Positions 17,511 through 26,464 of a stretch of 64,000 nt of DNA are shown here, piece by piece. Each line of letters starts with the position of its first letter. Position 1 is the stretch's first letter. Origin of the DNA: Cyclobacterium qasimii M12-11B (lineage in GTDB: Bacteria > Bacteroidota > Bacteroidia > Cytophagales > Cyclobacteriaceae); NCBI RefSeq assembly GCF_000427295.1, contig NZ_ATNM01000065.1, positions 29,378 to 93,377 of the forward strand, read 5' to 3'. The translations under genes were made by a program, and so were the position numbers. The notes under the pieces are model-generated. The model saw only the letters and a list, made by a program, of their open reading frames with translations, did not search any database and had not been told where the DNA came from.

Positions 17511-18994
17511 TTACTGCTCGTAACCAGTATTTTGGGTTATTTTAGAATTTAAGCTTATGGTTTCCAAAGTTATAGGCCACAACATAAGGTAGTTTTGACC
17601 TTCTTTTCCTTGTAAGGAAGGCACTTTCTCAAATGCTTTATCAAAGCGAACGAGATCCCACCATCTTTTTCCTTCAAAAGCCAATTCAAATAATCTTTCC
17701 TGCAATATGGCTTCGTCGTTTTCAGTTTGAGAACTACTAGTGAATTCGTAGCTAGAGAAATTCTCGCCATAAGCCCTACTTCTCACACTATTTATTTCAG
17801 CAGTTGGATCCTGACCAAGGGCATTTTTAGCTTCAGCTATAAGCAGCAACAACTCAGCTTGTCTGTAAATCACAATATCATCAAGAAACCTTCTAGAACC
17901 TGATTCAGTATACCCACTACCCTTTGTTACAATCGTGGTTATATAAGCATTATCGGCTTCATTGGAATATACCTCCAAAAAACTAGCTGATTTCCGGCTA
18001 TCTTCATCCATAAACTGATCTCTCATTGTAGCAGAAGGGGCCCACCAATTAAATCCTCCGGGGGTTCCAATCGTTTCTAATGTTTCCTGATCAAAGGTCT
18101 CTCTTACATCAAGGGCATTGATATACATGTCTGAAAACATGTTGTCGGAAACCTCAAAATCACTAAAATGAACTGAGAAAATGATCTCTTGATTTCCTTT
18201 ATTATCAAAGTCAAAAACCCTGGAATAATCATCCAATAGACTTAGATCAGCCGTGTTCGCTTCATTCAAGGCACTCAAAGCAATGGTAATATCAGCATCA
18301 CCTCCACCCATGGTTTTACCTGTCCACAAATACACATCTCCTTTGAGCGTATTGGCTGCAGGCTTGGACCACATGGATCGGCCATTCTCAAACTCGTTAC
18401 TTGGAAACAAGCTTATCGCCATGTCCAAATCATCTTTAATCAATTCAAAAACAGTAGCAACCGCGGCCCTTTCCTGAAAGGTCGTTTCTGCATCATAGCC
18501 TTCTACAGGATCAGTGATCAAAGGAACATCTCCCCAGGTTTTCGCAAGAACAAAATACACAAATGCTCTCATGCTATAAGCTTGCGCTAACAAATCATTT
18601 TTATTCTCTTCACTAGGAAAGGAAATGTTTGGAACATTTTTTATGACAAGGTTGGCATAATTGATCACCTTGTAGGTTTGCAACCAATCCAAATCAGCGT
18701 TTCCTTCATTCATGTCATTTTCAAAATACTTTCTTCTATAGTCCGCATTTTGAACTCCTTCACCCATTATTTCACTCCTTGCTTCACCCATAAAATAGAG
18801 TGTCCTACTTGACAAATCCCTAAACTGGTTGTACATCCCTATTACTCCGCCTACGGCATCTTGTTCTGATTGCCAGAATGAGTTAGCCCCTATTGAACTA
18901 ATGGGTGCTAATTCCAAAGGTTCTGTACAGGAATAATTCAGAAAAAAACAACAACGCCGAGCAGGTATATCTTTATATTAACTAATTTTTTCAT
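17511..18994 (-). CDS. susD: SusD/RagB outer-membrane glycan-binding lipoprotein, frameshifted in signal peptide
   Basis: The body (about 468 aa from ELAPISSIGANSFWQ) is a clear SusD/RagB protein with TPR-like helices and the C-terminal segment ERLFELAFEGKRWWDLVRF. The expected start is ATG 18994 (MKKLVNIKIYLLGVVVF). The lipobox Cys and EPLELAP follow only if one T is added to the T7 run of the coding strand (plus-strand A7, 18942-18948). As sequenced, the start frame hits TGA straight away. With the added base the signal reads into NYSCTEPLELAP, a perfect lipoprotein start. SusD caps the SusC channel and binds the oligosaccharide at the cell surface. It is the second gene of the operon, 28 bp after susC. 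Confidence 0.88.
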
Positions 18995-19021
18995 GACTTT
19001 TTATATTTGATCAGGACTTAA

Positions 19022-22000
19022 TTAAAGAGAAAGGTTAATACCTAGCATGATGTTACGAGGAACAGGAAAACGTCCTCTGTTTATCCCTCCATCTTCCGGA
19101 GAAAGACCACTAAAGCTGGTAAAATAAACAAGGTTATTACCTGTCAGGTTAAGCCTAATTCCTTCAATTCCAATCTTTTTGTACCATCCTGCAGTATAAT
19201 CATAACTTATAGTAAGCTCCCTTAAGGCAAGGAAATCTCCCTTTTCATAATTCACAGAACTTCCTCCACCATTGTCCAGGTTTCTAGGATCACCTCTCCA
19301 GTAATTGCTTTGGGCTACCTGATCTGCCCAGTAAAATTTGGGAACATCTGTCACATCTCCCTGGTTTTCCCAAGACCTGGCGATATTTGAGCTCATGTTG
19401 GTATTTCCAACGAACTCTCCATCCAAATTGGCCCTTACATAATTATAAATGGTATGTCCGGTGGTATAATCCATTCTCAAGTAAAGGTTCACTCCTTTAT
19501 AGTTCACGTTATTTGAAAAACCTCCGGTCCATTTTGGGAAGATATTCCCCATATAAACCCTGTCTCTTGTGTCTATCACATTATTACCATCGACATCCTG
19601 CCAATCCACATCTCCTCCATACCTGGTTCTGTCAGGACCTGCCATGATTAAATCCTGAGGAGCTGCAGCTGCTGCCTCATCAGTAGGAAATACCGACAGG
19701 TATTGATAACCGTACATTTCGCCGATTTGTCCACCTTCTTGTAAACCACCTTTCCAGGCATAATCTCCAATTTCTTCATCATACAAGAACAAACCGCCAA
19801 TTCTGTTGTTTTCATTGTCATTTTCAGGCAGTTCCAATATTTTATTCTTCACAAAAGAAGTGTTGAACCCAATGTCCCACATCCAATCCTTCGTTGAAAG
19901 CACATTAAAATTTACTTCAAGCTCTACACCACTGTTCTCCAAACTACCCAGGTTTGTTAAAATGCTGGTGAAACCAGTCAACTTCGGCATGGCCAAGGTG
20001 GTGATTAGATTGGAAGTTACCCTTTGATAATAATCAAACAGAACAGTAAGCCTATTATTGAAAAGACCTGCATCAAACCCCACATCAAAAGTTCTGGATT
20101 GTTCCCATTTAAGATTTGGGTTGGCAATAGTAGTGTATTCAACAGCGGCATTTCCTTGATAAATACCCCCAACACTGTAGGCTCCTTGAGCCTGGAAATC
20201 CGCTAAATTACCAAGGTTACCATTGAGACCATAACTAGCTCTCAACTTAAACTTATCAATAGCTGCTGGCGAGTCCCAGAAAGATTCGTTATGTAAATTC
20301 CAACCAGCAGATACCCCAGGGAAGAAACCCCATTTGTATTCAGATCCTAAATTAGAAGCACCATCATACCTGGCACTCATTGAAAATAAATACTTATTAT
20401 CAAAATCGTAATTGGCTCTACCAAAATAACCCAGGATCAACTGCTTCCCTTTAGAACTGGAAACCTGTACAGCTTCCCCTGAAGCATTTAATGTCGGGAT
20501 TAAATCTGTTGCTGCTCCTCTACCCTGAGCAAAAAGACTATAATTGTCTCTCTGATACATTGAATAGCCAAGGGTGGCAGTGAAATTATGTAGTTGAGCA
20601 AAGCTTTTTTCATAGTTTAAAACTGCATCCAACTGTAATTGCTCCCAGTTTGTTTGGCTTCCTGTAGCAATTCTATCTTCCACCAATTGGGTTGGTGAAT
20701 TGAGATAAGACATCAAGAATGTGTTAGCTGTATTGGCTTTGGTATAAAGAGATGCTGAAGGTTCAAAGCTGAGGCCTGGAGCTAACTCCCAATTGGCACC
20801 ACCACTCAATGTCATAAGACTTAATGTATTGTCATTAACACTACGACTTAATTGATAGGCTGGATTACCCAAAGAACGACCGACTCCCGGAGCAAGGGTT
20901 CCATCTTCAAATGCATACTTTGCAGTAGGAGGAGTAGCGATAGATCTTTCAAACAAGCTATTTTCACTGTACACCAAATTATCGGAGGACCTGGTGAAAT
21001 TCAAGCCTGCAAATACAAACAACTTGTCACTTACTTTTAACCTACCATTCATATTGGCAGTGAATCTTTTATAATTGGTGGTAATTGCTATTCCATCCAT
21101 ATCCGAATAACCCACACCAATATTAAAAGTTGCTTTTTCAGTACCTCCTGATAAATTCAAATAGTGGTCTTGGGTCACTGCAGTTCTAAACAACTGATCC
21201 TGCCAATCAACTTCGTCAAAAATAATGGTTTTGGTAGGATCAACTGGGTCCGGCATACTTTGCCATCCTTCACTCAGCTTGTATTCATTTTCAGGTGTCA
21301 GGTATTGAGTAGTATAAGCCGTGTTATTGGTAAGGTCGTTACCAATGCCATACCCGAAGGCCCCATCTAACTGGGCAAGTCTTGTGGGAGATTTGATACC
21401 TGTAGCGGCTATTCCTAATCTTGAATAGTATATATAATCCCTTGCAGAAAGCAGGTCATATTTTTCTCTTAATTGTGAGGTACCAATAGTGTACCTATAG
21501 GTAACCTTAGTATCACCAGCCTTACCGGTTTTCGTAGTCAAAATAACCACACCATTAGATGCTCTGGAGCCATAAATCGCTGTAGAGGCCGCATCTTTTA
21601 AAACCTGCATGGATTCAATATCCATAGGATTGATCCCTTGAATATCATCTCTAATTACACCGTCCACTACATATAATGGCTCGGCACCATTCGGGTCGTT
21701 TATTGAAGTTCCACCCCTTACGATTATTCTTGGTGCAGCACCTGGCTGACCACTTAATGTTTGAACCCTTACCCCAGAAACTGTTCCCTGCAAAGCTGAA
21801 GCTGCATTACCTAAAGGTACATTTTCAAGCACCTTGGTATCAAGTGTACTTACTGCAGAAGTTAATTTTTCTCTGGATTGCTCGCCATAACCAACAACAA
21901 TGATTTCATCAAGTGCACCAAGGGCTGTTTCTAAGGTTACATCAATATTGGTTTGATTTCCAATGCTTATTTCCTGCGGTTTAAAACCAATAGCAGAAAA

Positions 22001-22270
22001 TTTCAATACGGTATTGTTACCTGACAGGCTTATGGTAAACTTCCCGTCCATATCTGTAACCGTTCCAGTGGCAGTACCCACGTGAATGATATTGACACCA
22101 GGAATTGTACTTCCATCTTCTTCGGAATATACTGTCCCTGTTACATTTTGGGACTGGGCCCAAGTCTTCTCTGTAGAGAAGGTTATTAACAGCAACACTA
22201 TAAAAACGGATTGCCACCATTTTGTGTAGAGTTTCTCGATCATATTTGTCCTATTTATGTTATGTTTCAT
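19022..22270 (-). CDS. susC: SusC/RagA TonB-dependent outer-membrane transporter
   Basis: About 1,082 aa. Signal peptide, then a carboxypeptidase-D-like domain (GTVYSEEDGSTIPGVNIIHV), the linker to the TonB box region and plug (DEIIVVGYGEQSREKLTSAV), and SusC signature segments (PLYVVDGV, IESMQVLKDAASTAIYGSRA, GVVILTTKTGK). A 22-stranded barrel ends in the normal RNIMLGINLSL C-terminus. There is no STN domain, so there is no sign of direct anti-sigma signalling. Start choice: ATG 22270 (MKHNINRT); 22276 and 22243 are in-frame alternatives, the latter giving the most compact signal peptide. First gene of the long operon, preceded by a good promoter and a 5'UTR hairpin. Confidence 0.95.
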   Translation of the reverse strand: MKHNINRTNMIEKLYTKWWQSVFIVLLLITFSTEKTWAQSQNVTGTVYSEEDGSTIPGVNIIHVGTATGTVTDMDGKFTISLSGNNTVLKFSAIGFKPQEISIGNQTNIDVTLETALGALDEIIVVGYGEQSREKLTSAVSTLDTKVLENVPLGNAASALQGTVSGVRVQTLSGQPGAAPRIIVRGGTSINDPNGAEPLYVVDGVIRDDIQGINPMDIESMQVLKDAASTAIYGSRASNGVVILTTKTGKAGDTKVTYRYTIGTSQLREKYDLLSARDYIYYSRLGIAATGIKSPTRLAQLDGAFGYGIGNDLTNNTAYTTQYLTPENEYKLSEGWQSMPDPVDPTKTIIFDEVDWQDQLFRTAVTQDHYLNLSGGTEKATFNIGVGYSDMDGIAITTNYKRFTANMNGRLKVSDKLFVFAGLNFTRSSDNLVYSENSLFERSIATPPTAKYAFEDGTLAPGVGRSLGNPAYQLSRSVNDNTLSLMTLSGGANWELAPGLSFEPSASLYTKANTANTFLMSYLNSPTQLVEDRIATGSQTNWEQLQLDAVLNYEKSFAQLHNFTATLGYSMYQRDNYSLFAQGRGAATDLIPTLNASGEAVQVSSSKGKQLILGYFGRANYDFDNKYLFSMSARYDGASNLGSEYKWGFFPGVSAGWNLHNESFWDSPAAIDKFKLRASYGLNGNLGNLADFQAQGAYSVGGIYQGNAAVEYTTIANPNLKWEQSRTFDVGFDAGLFNNRLTVLFDYYQRVTSNLITTLAMPKLTGFTSILTNLGSLENSGVELEVNFNVLSTKDWMWDIGFNTSFVKNKILELPENDNENNRIGGLFLYDEEIGDYAWKGGLQEGGQIGEMYGYQYLSVFPTDEAAAAAPQDLIMAGPDRTRYGGDVDWQDVDGNNVIDTRDRVYMGNIFPKWTGGFSNNVNYKGVNLYLRMDYTTGHTIYNYVRANLDGEFVGNTNMSSNIARSWENQGDVTDVPKFYWADQVAQSNYWRGDPRNLDNGGGSSVNYEKGDFLALRELTISYDYTAGWYKKIGIEGIRLNLTGNNLVYFTSFSGLSPEDGGINRGRFPVPRNIMLGINLSL

Positions 22271-22278
22271 TAACATCC

Positions 22279-22303
22279 ACCTATAAACTGCTTGTTTATA
22301 GGT
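22279..22303 (-). promoter_or_regulatory. 5'UTR stem-loop just upstream of susC start
   Basis: A perfect 9-bp inverted repeat ACCTATAAA / TTTATAGGT with a 7-nt loop (CTGCTTG), lying between the predicted transcription start (about 22331) and the susC start codon. It sits where ribosomes would bind, so it could modulate initiation or mRNA stability. The function is inferred from position only. Confidence 0.5.
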
Positions 22304-22336
22304 ATTAAAGTTAAATAATAATATGTATTATTTATT

Positions 22337-22366
22337 CAAATATAATGAATAATTCTAGCCCTCAAA
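22337..22366 (-). promoter_or_regulatory. Promoter of the susC-led operon
   Basis: On the minus strand: TTTG (22363-22366), 18-bp spacer, then TATATTTG (22337-22344). This closely matches the Bacteroidota housekeeping promoter TTTG-N19-TAnnTTTG, and is the best two-part promoter in the window. The predicted start of transcription is near 22331, giving a leader of about 60 nt. Confidence 0.7.
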
Positions 22367-22941
22367 ATCCAGTCATCCAATAAATAAAGATTTTTTAATA
22401 AAAAATTAACAAACAAAATATTATTCTTTATTTTACCATGAAACGAATAAATCATAAATGAAAAACTTCCAAAACTACTTTAAAAAACTAAACCTAACAC
22501 ATTCCACAATTCACCGACATTAAGTAACAAAACGATACATCTTCCCATAATGAGGATAACAAATACAAATACCTTAAAAAAAATACGCATACTTGGTCTA
22601 TAACCCCTTGGGGAAAATCCTCGCCGGAGCATATGTAATACTAGTTTTATAGTTTTTATAATGATGCAAGAATCACTGATTTAACTTACTGTACTATTCA
22701 ATTAAAACACCCAAATTACCTGAAAAGTAAAATTTAGCGATGAAAAAGGAGGCGTTATTAAAAATTAAGATCTTTTATTATGTATTATATATTTTAAATA
22801 AGATTAATATTAATGATGGAATTACCAAAAAATCTTCATTTATAGGCCTATTAGAGGTAAAAAATCCTATTTTATTTTGACTATAAGTATAGATATGAAA
22901 GAGTAGAGTGGTAATTAAGGGAGCAGTTTAATAATACTTAT
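22367..22941. other. Divergent regulatory spacer between susC and the GntR gene
   Basis: AT-rich non-coding DNA of about 575 bp with no convincing reading frame. It would carry upstream control sites for both the susC operon and the regulator gene. The clearest dyads are GGT(N5)ACC near 22595-22605 and a C4-TT-G4 mini-hairpin at 22604-22613; neither is strong enough to name as an operator. Confidence 0.4.
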
Positions 22942-22949
22942 TATATTTG
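22942..22949 (+). promoter_or_regulatory. -7 promoter box of the FadR-type regulator gene
   Basis: TATATTTG, a full match to the Bacteroidota -7 consensus, 28 bp upstream of the GTG start at 22977. No clear -33 element at the expected spacing. Confidence 0.55.
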
Positions 22950-22976
22950 CGGGAGTCAAAAAAACCAAAAACATAA

Positions 22977-23678
22977 GTGAGCAAATTCAGTGTCAAGCCA
23001 AAACCAGTTTTAGATGCCACCTTATCATTGGTAGACAAGGTAGAACAAAACTTAAGAGAGTACTTTGCGGAAGCCAATCTCCAGCCAGGTGATGCGATCC
23101 CAAAAGAGGCCGAACTTGCGCTATCCATGGGGGTAAGCAGAACCGCCTTAAGAGAAGCACTCTCAAGACTTAGAACACTTGGTTTAATAGAGTCCAAAAG
23201 GAATAGGGGCATTATCTTGACACAACCAGATATTTTAGGGAGCTTCGAGCGGGTATTGAATCCGATGTTATTAGACAGTGCCACCCTCCAGGACATTTTT
23301 GAGTTGCGTTTGGTTTTGGAAATGGGCATCACAGACTTTTTGTTTATGAGAAAATCCAAGGCCAACCTGGAAAAGCTTGAATTACTTGTAAAAAAAGAAG
23401 AAGAAACGAAAGACAAGTTCCTGAAAAACAGGTACGATGTAGATTTTCATTCCATGCTTTATGAAATTTCAGGCAATCAAACGCTTTTGAGGTTTCAGAA
23501 AATGCTGCTGCCTATATTCAACCTTGTACACAGCGGGCAAATCATCAGTAAATCCGAGGTTAAGAATGCTGTTACTCACCGTGACTTATTGCACGACCTT
23601 CAACAGGGTACGCCTGAATCCTTCCGGGAAAAAATGAGCATCCATTTAAAAGTATATTTGGACAAAGTGGATGAATAA
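22977..23678 (+). CDS. FadR-subfamily GntR transcriptional regulator
   Basis: A 233-aa regulator starting at GTG 22977. Residues about 14-82 form the GntR winged helix-turn-helix (PGDAIPKEAELALSMGVSRT, then ALREALSRLRTLGLIESKRNRGIIL). The rest is an all-helical FCD ligand domain with likely metal ligands in DVDFHSMLYEISGN and the later HRDLLHDL. FCD-type regulators usually sense sugar acids or short carboxylates, which suits a locus that makes aldonic/keto acids. It is divergent from susC and convergent with the FAH gene, so it most likely controls one or both units, by inference as a repressor released by a pathway acid. Confidence 0.9.
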   Translation: MSKFSVKPKPVLDATLSLVDKVEQNLREYFAEANLQPGDAIPKEAELALSMGVSRTALREALSRLRTLGLIESKRNRGIILTQPDILGSFERVLNPMLLDSATLQDIFELRLVLEMGITDFLFMRKSKANLEKLELLVKKEEETKDKFLKNRYDVDFHSMLYEISGNQTLLRFQKMLLPIFNLVHSGQIISKSEVKNAVTHRDLLHDLQQGTPESFREKMSIHLKVYLDKVDE

Positions 23679-23681
23679 AAA

Positions 23682-23710
23682 AAACGGACAGAATTAAATC
23701 CTGCCCGTTT
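23682..23710. terminator. Stem-loop terminator between convergent GntR and FAH genes
   Basis: Arms AAACGG-A-CAG and CTG-C-CCGTTT (one mismatch) around a 9-nt AT-rich loop, flanked by an A-run and ending in TTT. Located 4 bp after the regulator stop and 29 bp from the FAH stop, so it could serve both strands. Confidence 0.65.
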
Positions 23711-23738
23711 CAATCAATAACTATTATACCGTGACTTT

Positions 23739-24598
23739 TTAGCCTTTGTAGTCTTCAGCAACTTGACTAGAAACACCTAAACCATCAATACCCAGTTCTA
23801 CAACATCACCGGCCTTCATGTATCTTGGTGGCTTCAGCCCCATACCAACACCTGCAGGTGTTCCTGTACTGATCACATCACCAGGCAATAAACTCATGTA
23901 TTGACTGATATGACTTACCAGTTGAGGAATATTGAAAACCAAGTCAGAAGTATTGCTGTCTTGCAACATTTCACCATTTACCTTAAGCCACAACCTCAAT
24001 TTGTGAGGATCAGGAATTTCGTCCTTAGTTACTAAATTAGGTCCTAGTGGAGCAAAGGAATCAGCACTTTTCCCTTTAACCCACTGTCCACCGTGTCTTA
24101 ACTGGAAATCCCTCTCACTTACATCATTGTGAACAACATAACCAAACACATGATCCATGGCATCCTCTTCGGATACGTAACTGGCTTTTTTGCCTATTAC
24201 GACTGCCAACTCAACTTCCCAATCCGTTGCTTGGGAGTTCTTTGGAATCACAATTGGATCAAAAGGTCCTGAAAGCGCAGAAGTAGCTTTCATAAACAAC
24301 ACGGGTTGCTCAGGAACGGCCATGCCACTTTCCTTTGCGTGTAAAGAGTAATTCAACCCTACACAAATAATTTTGGATGGAAAAGGAACGGGAGATCCTA
24401 ATCTCACATCAGATCCGATTTCCGGGCAACTTGCTGCATTCGCCTCTAACCATGCTTCTAATTTCTTCAGATTACCTTCATCGCCTAAAAATTCAGCGGT
24501 CCAATCTAAACCAAAAGCTGAACAATCAATTTTTTACCTTCAGAGGTTATCACTCCGGGCTTCTCCTGCCCTACTTTTCCAAATCTTATTAATTTCAT
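23739..24598 (-). CDS. Fumarylacetoacetate hydrolase (FAH) family protein, frameshifted
   Basis: About 286 aa when repaired. It starts at ATG 24598 (MKLIRFGKVGQEKPGVITSE) and then breaks at a T6 run (24530-24535; A6 on the coding strand). One added base restores IDCSAFGLDWTAEFLGDEG and an uninterrupted frame to the end. The catalytic domain has KIICVGLNYSLHAKESG, the metal-site DWEVELAVVIGK, VHNDVSERDFQ, and the C-terminal LLPGDVISTGTPAGVG loop. The sequence resembles the group named 'ureidoglycolate lyase' or 2,4-diketo-3-deoxy-L-fuconate/rhamnonate hydrolase. Paired with the upstream SDR gene, a deoxy-sugar acid cleavage role is likely. The break may be a sequencing error. Confidence 0.83.
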
Positions 24599-24621
24599 TT
24601 TTCAATTATAGTTTAAAGTAA

Positions 24622-25380
24622 TTACATTTTCAATTTAGAAAATCCACCGTCTACCAAATAATCAGCACCGGTTAAAAACTTGGCTTCATCAGACGCTAAA
24701 AAGAAAGCCATACTGGCCACTTCTGCAGGAGCTGCCATTCTTCCAATTGGTTGAGTAGCCGAAAGCTGTTCAAACATTTCCTTTTCTTTTCCCGGATAGG
24801 TTTTGGAAATATAATTGTCCACAAAAGGAGTATGTACCCTCGCCGGCGAAATGGCATTGCATCGAATATTGTCTTTGACATAATCCCTTGCAATGCTAAG
24901 TGTCATGTTGAGCACTGCACTTTTACTCATAGAATAAGCAAAACGATCCGGTATACCAACGGTAGCTGCAATAGAGGCCATGTTAATAATCACTCCTCCA
25001 CCATTGGCGATCATCCTTCCAATCACTGCTTTAGAACAATGGAATACTCCTTTTACATTCACCGCAAATAAACGATCTAAATCAGCGCCTTCTGTCGATT
25101 CAATGTTTCCAATATGAGAGACGCCGGCATTGTTGATCAACACATCTATTTCACCGGGAATTGCTTCTATGACCTCATTTACATTGGCCTGATTAGAAAC
25201 ATCTGTTTGCTTAAAATAGACATCATAACCTTTGTCTTTTAGTTTCCCGACAATATCCAGCCCATTTTCCTGATTAAAATCCAATACATAGACTGAGGCA
25301 CCAGAAACTGCAAATTTCTCCACTATTGCCAAACCTATTCCACTGGCCCCACCCGTGACCAAAACATTTTTCCCCTTCAT
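24622..25380 (-). CDS. SDR family NAD-type dehydrogenase (2-keto-3-deoxy-sugar-acid dehydrogenase-like)
   Basis: A 252-aa classical SDR: GGASGIG at 10-16, acidic Asp34 (VYVLDFN) after the second strand indicating NAD(H) preference, NNAG at 83-86, Ser136, and Tyr149/Lys153 (AYSMSK). The C-terminus has GADYLVDGGFS. It lies 23 bp upstream of the FAH gene. An SDR-FAH pair is the known arrangement for oxidising 2-keto-3-deoxy-L-fuconate or -rhamnonate and hydrolysing the 2,4-diketo product to pyruvate plus a hydroxy acid. The exact substrate here is inferred from this pairing only. Confidence 0.88.
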   Translation of the reverse strand: MKGKNVLVTGGASGIGLAIVEKFAVSGASVYVLDFNQENGLDIVGKLKDKGYDVYFKQTDVSNQANVNEVIEAIPGEIDVLINNAGVSHIGNIESTEGADLDRLFAVNVKGVFHCSKAVIGRMIANGGGVIINMASIAATVGIPDRFAYSMSKSAVLNMTLSIARDYVKDNIRCNAISPARVHTPFVDNYISKTYPGKEKEMFEQLSATQPIGRMAAPAEVASMAFFLASDEAKFLTGADYLVDGGFSKLKM

Positions 25381-25422
25381 TTAATATGAAATTTTCTAAT
25401 AATTAATACTTTACATTCAATA

Positions 25423-26298
25423 TCACTTTCCCAACATAGGGAACAATCGCTTCAAATCTTCTTCTGAAGGCTGGGAACCGTATTCACAAACTTCAAAAGC
25501 TTCCGCATACTGCGCTTTTTCAGCCTTAGCAGGGCCATACCATTTCTCCAGGCTCTTCCTCACAGCAGGATTTATCCCTCCTCCTCTTTTTTCTTTTAAC
25601 CAGGCTATTCTTTCTTGTTTACCTTCAGGCACCTCGTCAGCGTAGCCCGCTATCCACGGTAGCCACTCATAAAATTGAGATTCATGTGCGTCCAAGCCAT
25701 GTATTTTCTTGTCGATTACCGAGGTAATGTCTATCGCTATATGAGGCTCAAATGGATTAGGCTTTTGGAAATGATCCTGAAAGTATAAAAACACCGGGTT
25801 TTTACTTAGAGGTGGTGTATCTGGAGCCACATTAGGAACACCTACCATATAGGCAGCATCCTGTACCAACACACCGGTATAGCGATGATCGGGATGGTAG
25901 TCATTAGGTCTTGGAGCAATGACCACATCCGCATCCCATTCCCTGATTTTCCGGATAATCTGAAGCCTTATGGCTAGCGTAGGTAGTAATTCACCGTCAT
26001 GGTTATCCAAAACGTCATAAGAAACGCCAAGTCTTTTGGCCACTTCCTGGGTTTCAGCAATACGCCTTTTGGCAAGCATTCCACCCCCCTCTTCCATATG
26101 TCCTGCATCACCATTTGTGACAGAGACAAATTTTACTTTGTGGCCCATAGCCACAAAAAGGGATGCTGTGCCACCACTTTTTATATCGCAATCATCAGGA
26201 TGTGCACCTATCATAATGATTTTCAAAGGTCTTTCTTGGGCTTCTACTATAGAAACGGCGAAAAAACAGAACAAAATTGCAATAAAACTTGATTTCAT
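25423..26298 (-). CDS. Secreted PIG-L family deacetylase
   Basis: About 291 aa from ATG 26298 (MKSSFIAILFCFFAVSIVEA, signal peptide ending in Gln). The zinc motif AHPDD is at about residues 32-36 and a second ligand site is in DYHPDHRY. Members remove N-acetyl groups from GlcNAc-like sugars (LmbE/MshB/BshB type). The export signal distinguishes it from the cytoplasmic bacillithiol enzyme and suggests action on a periplasmic or surface glycan. It ends 42 bp upstream of the SDR gene on the same strand, so it may be the first gene of the PIG-L-SDR-FAH unit. It is divergent from serS. Confidence 0.88.
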   Translation of the reverse strand: MKSSFIAILFCFFAVSIVEAQERPLKIIMIGAHPDDCDIKSGGTASLFVAMGHKVKFVSVTNGDAGHMEEGGGMLAKRRIAETQEVAKRLGVSYDVLDNHDGELLPTLAIRLQIIRKIREWDADVVIAPRPNDYHPDHRYTGVLVQDAAYMVGVPNVAPDTPPLSKNPVFLYFQDHFQKPNPFEPHIAIDITSVIDKKIHGLDAHESQFYEWLPWIAGYADEVPEGKQERIAWLKEKRGGGINPAVRKSLEKWYGPAKAEKAQYAEAFEVCEYGSQPSEEDLKRLFPMLGK

Positions 26299-26414
26299 AG
26301 TCAATTTTTCGGTTGTTAGAATTTAAAGCTTGAAGATAGGCATTTAGCCCTGTTTTGTCAATCCGTTAATCCAAATTATCAGTCATTTGCCCACTTTACT
26401 CAGAACTTATTCCT

Positions 26415-26422
26415 TATCTTTG
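26415..26422 (+). promoter_or_regulatory. -7 promoter box of serS
   Basis: TATCTTTG matches TAnnTTTG, 42 bp upstream of the serS ATG. A TTTG at 26386-26389 is 25 bp away, longer than the usual 18-20 bp spacing, so only the -7 box is called. Confidence 0.5.
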
Positions 26423-26464
26423 CCACCTAAAAATTAATTTCGCGAAACAAAGTTACAATTAGAT

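Noticed and set aside
22595..22605. GGT(N5)ACC dyad as a GntR operator
   Set aside because: Only three bases per arm match; no second copy near susC or the FAH genes, so it cannot be told from chance.
22604..22613. CCCCTTGGGG as a palindromic binding site
   Set aside because: It folds as a 4-bp mini-hairpin but is not a true reverse-complement palindrome, and there is no repeat copy.
22928..23416. Long open frame (162 codons) opposite the GntR regulator gene
   Set aside because: The opposite frame encodes a clear GntR-FCD protein; this one has low-complexity Ser/Leu-rich content and no family features.
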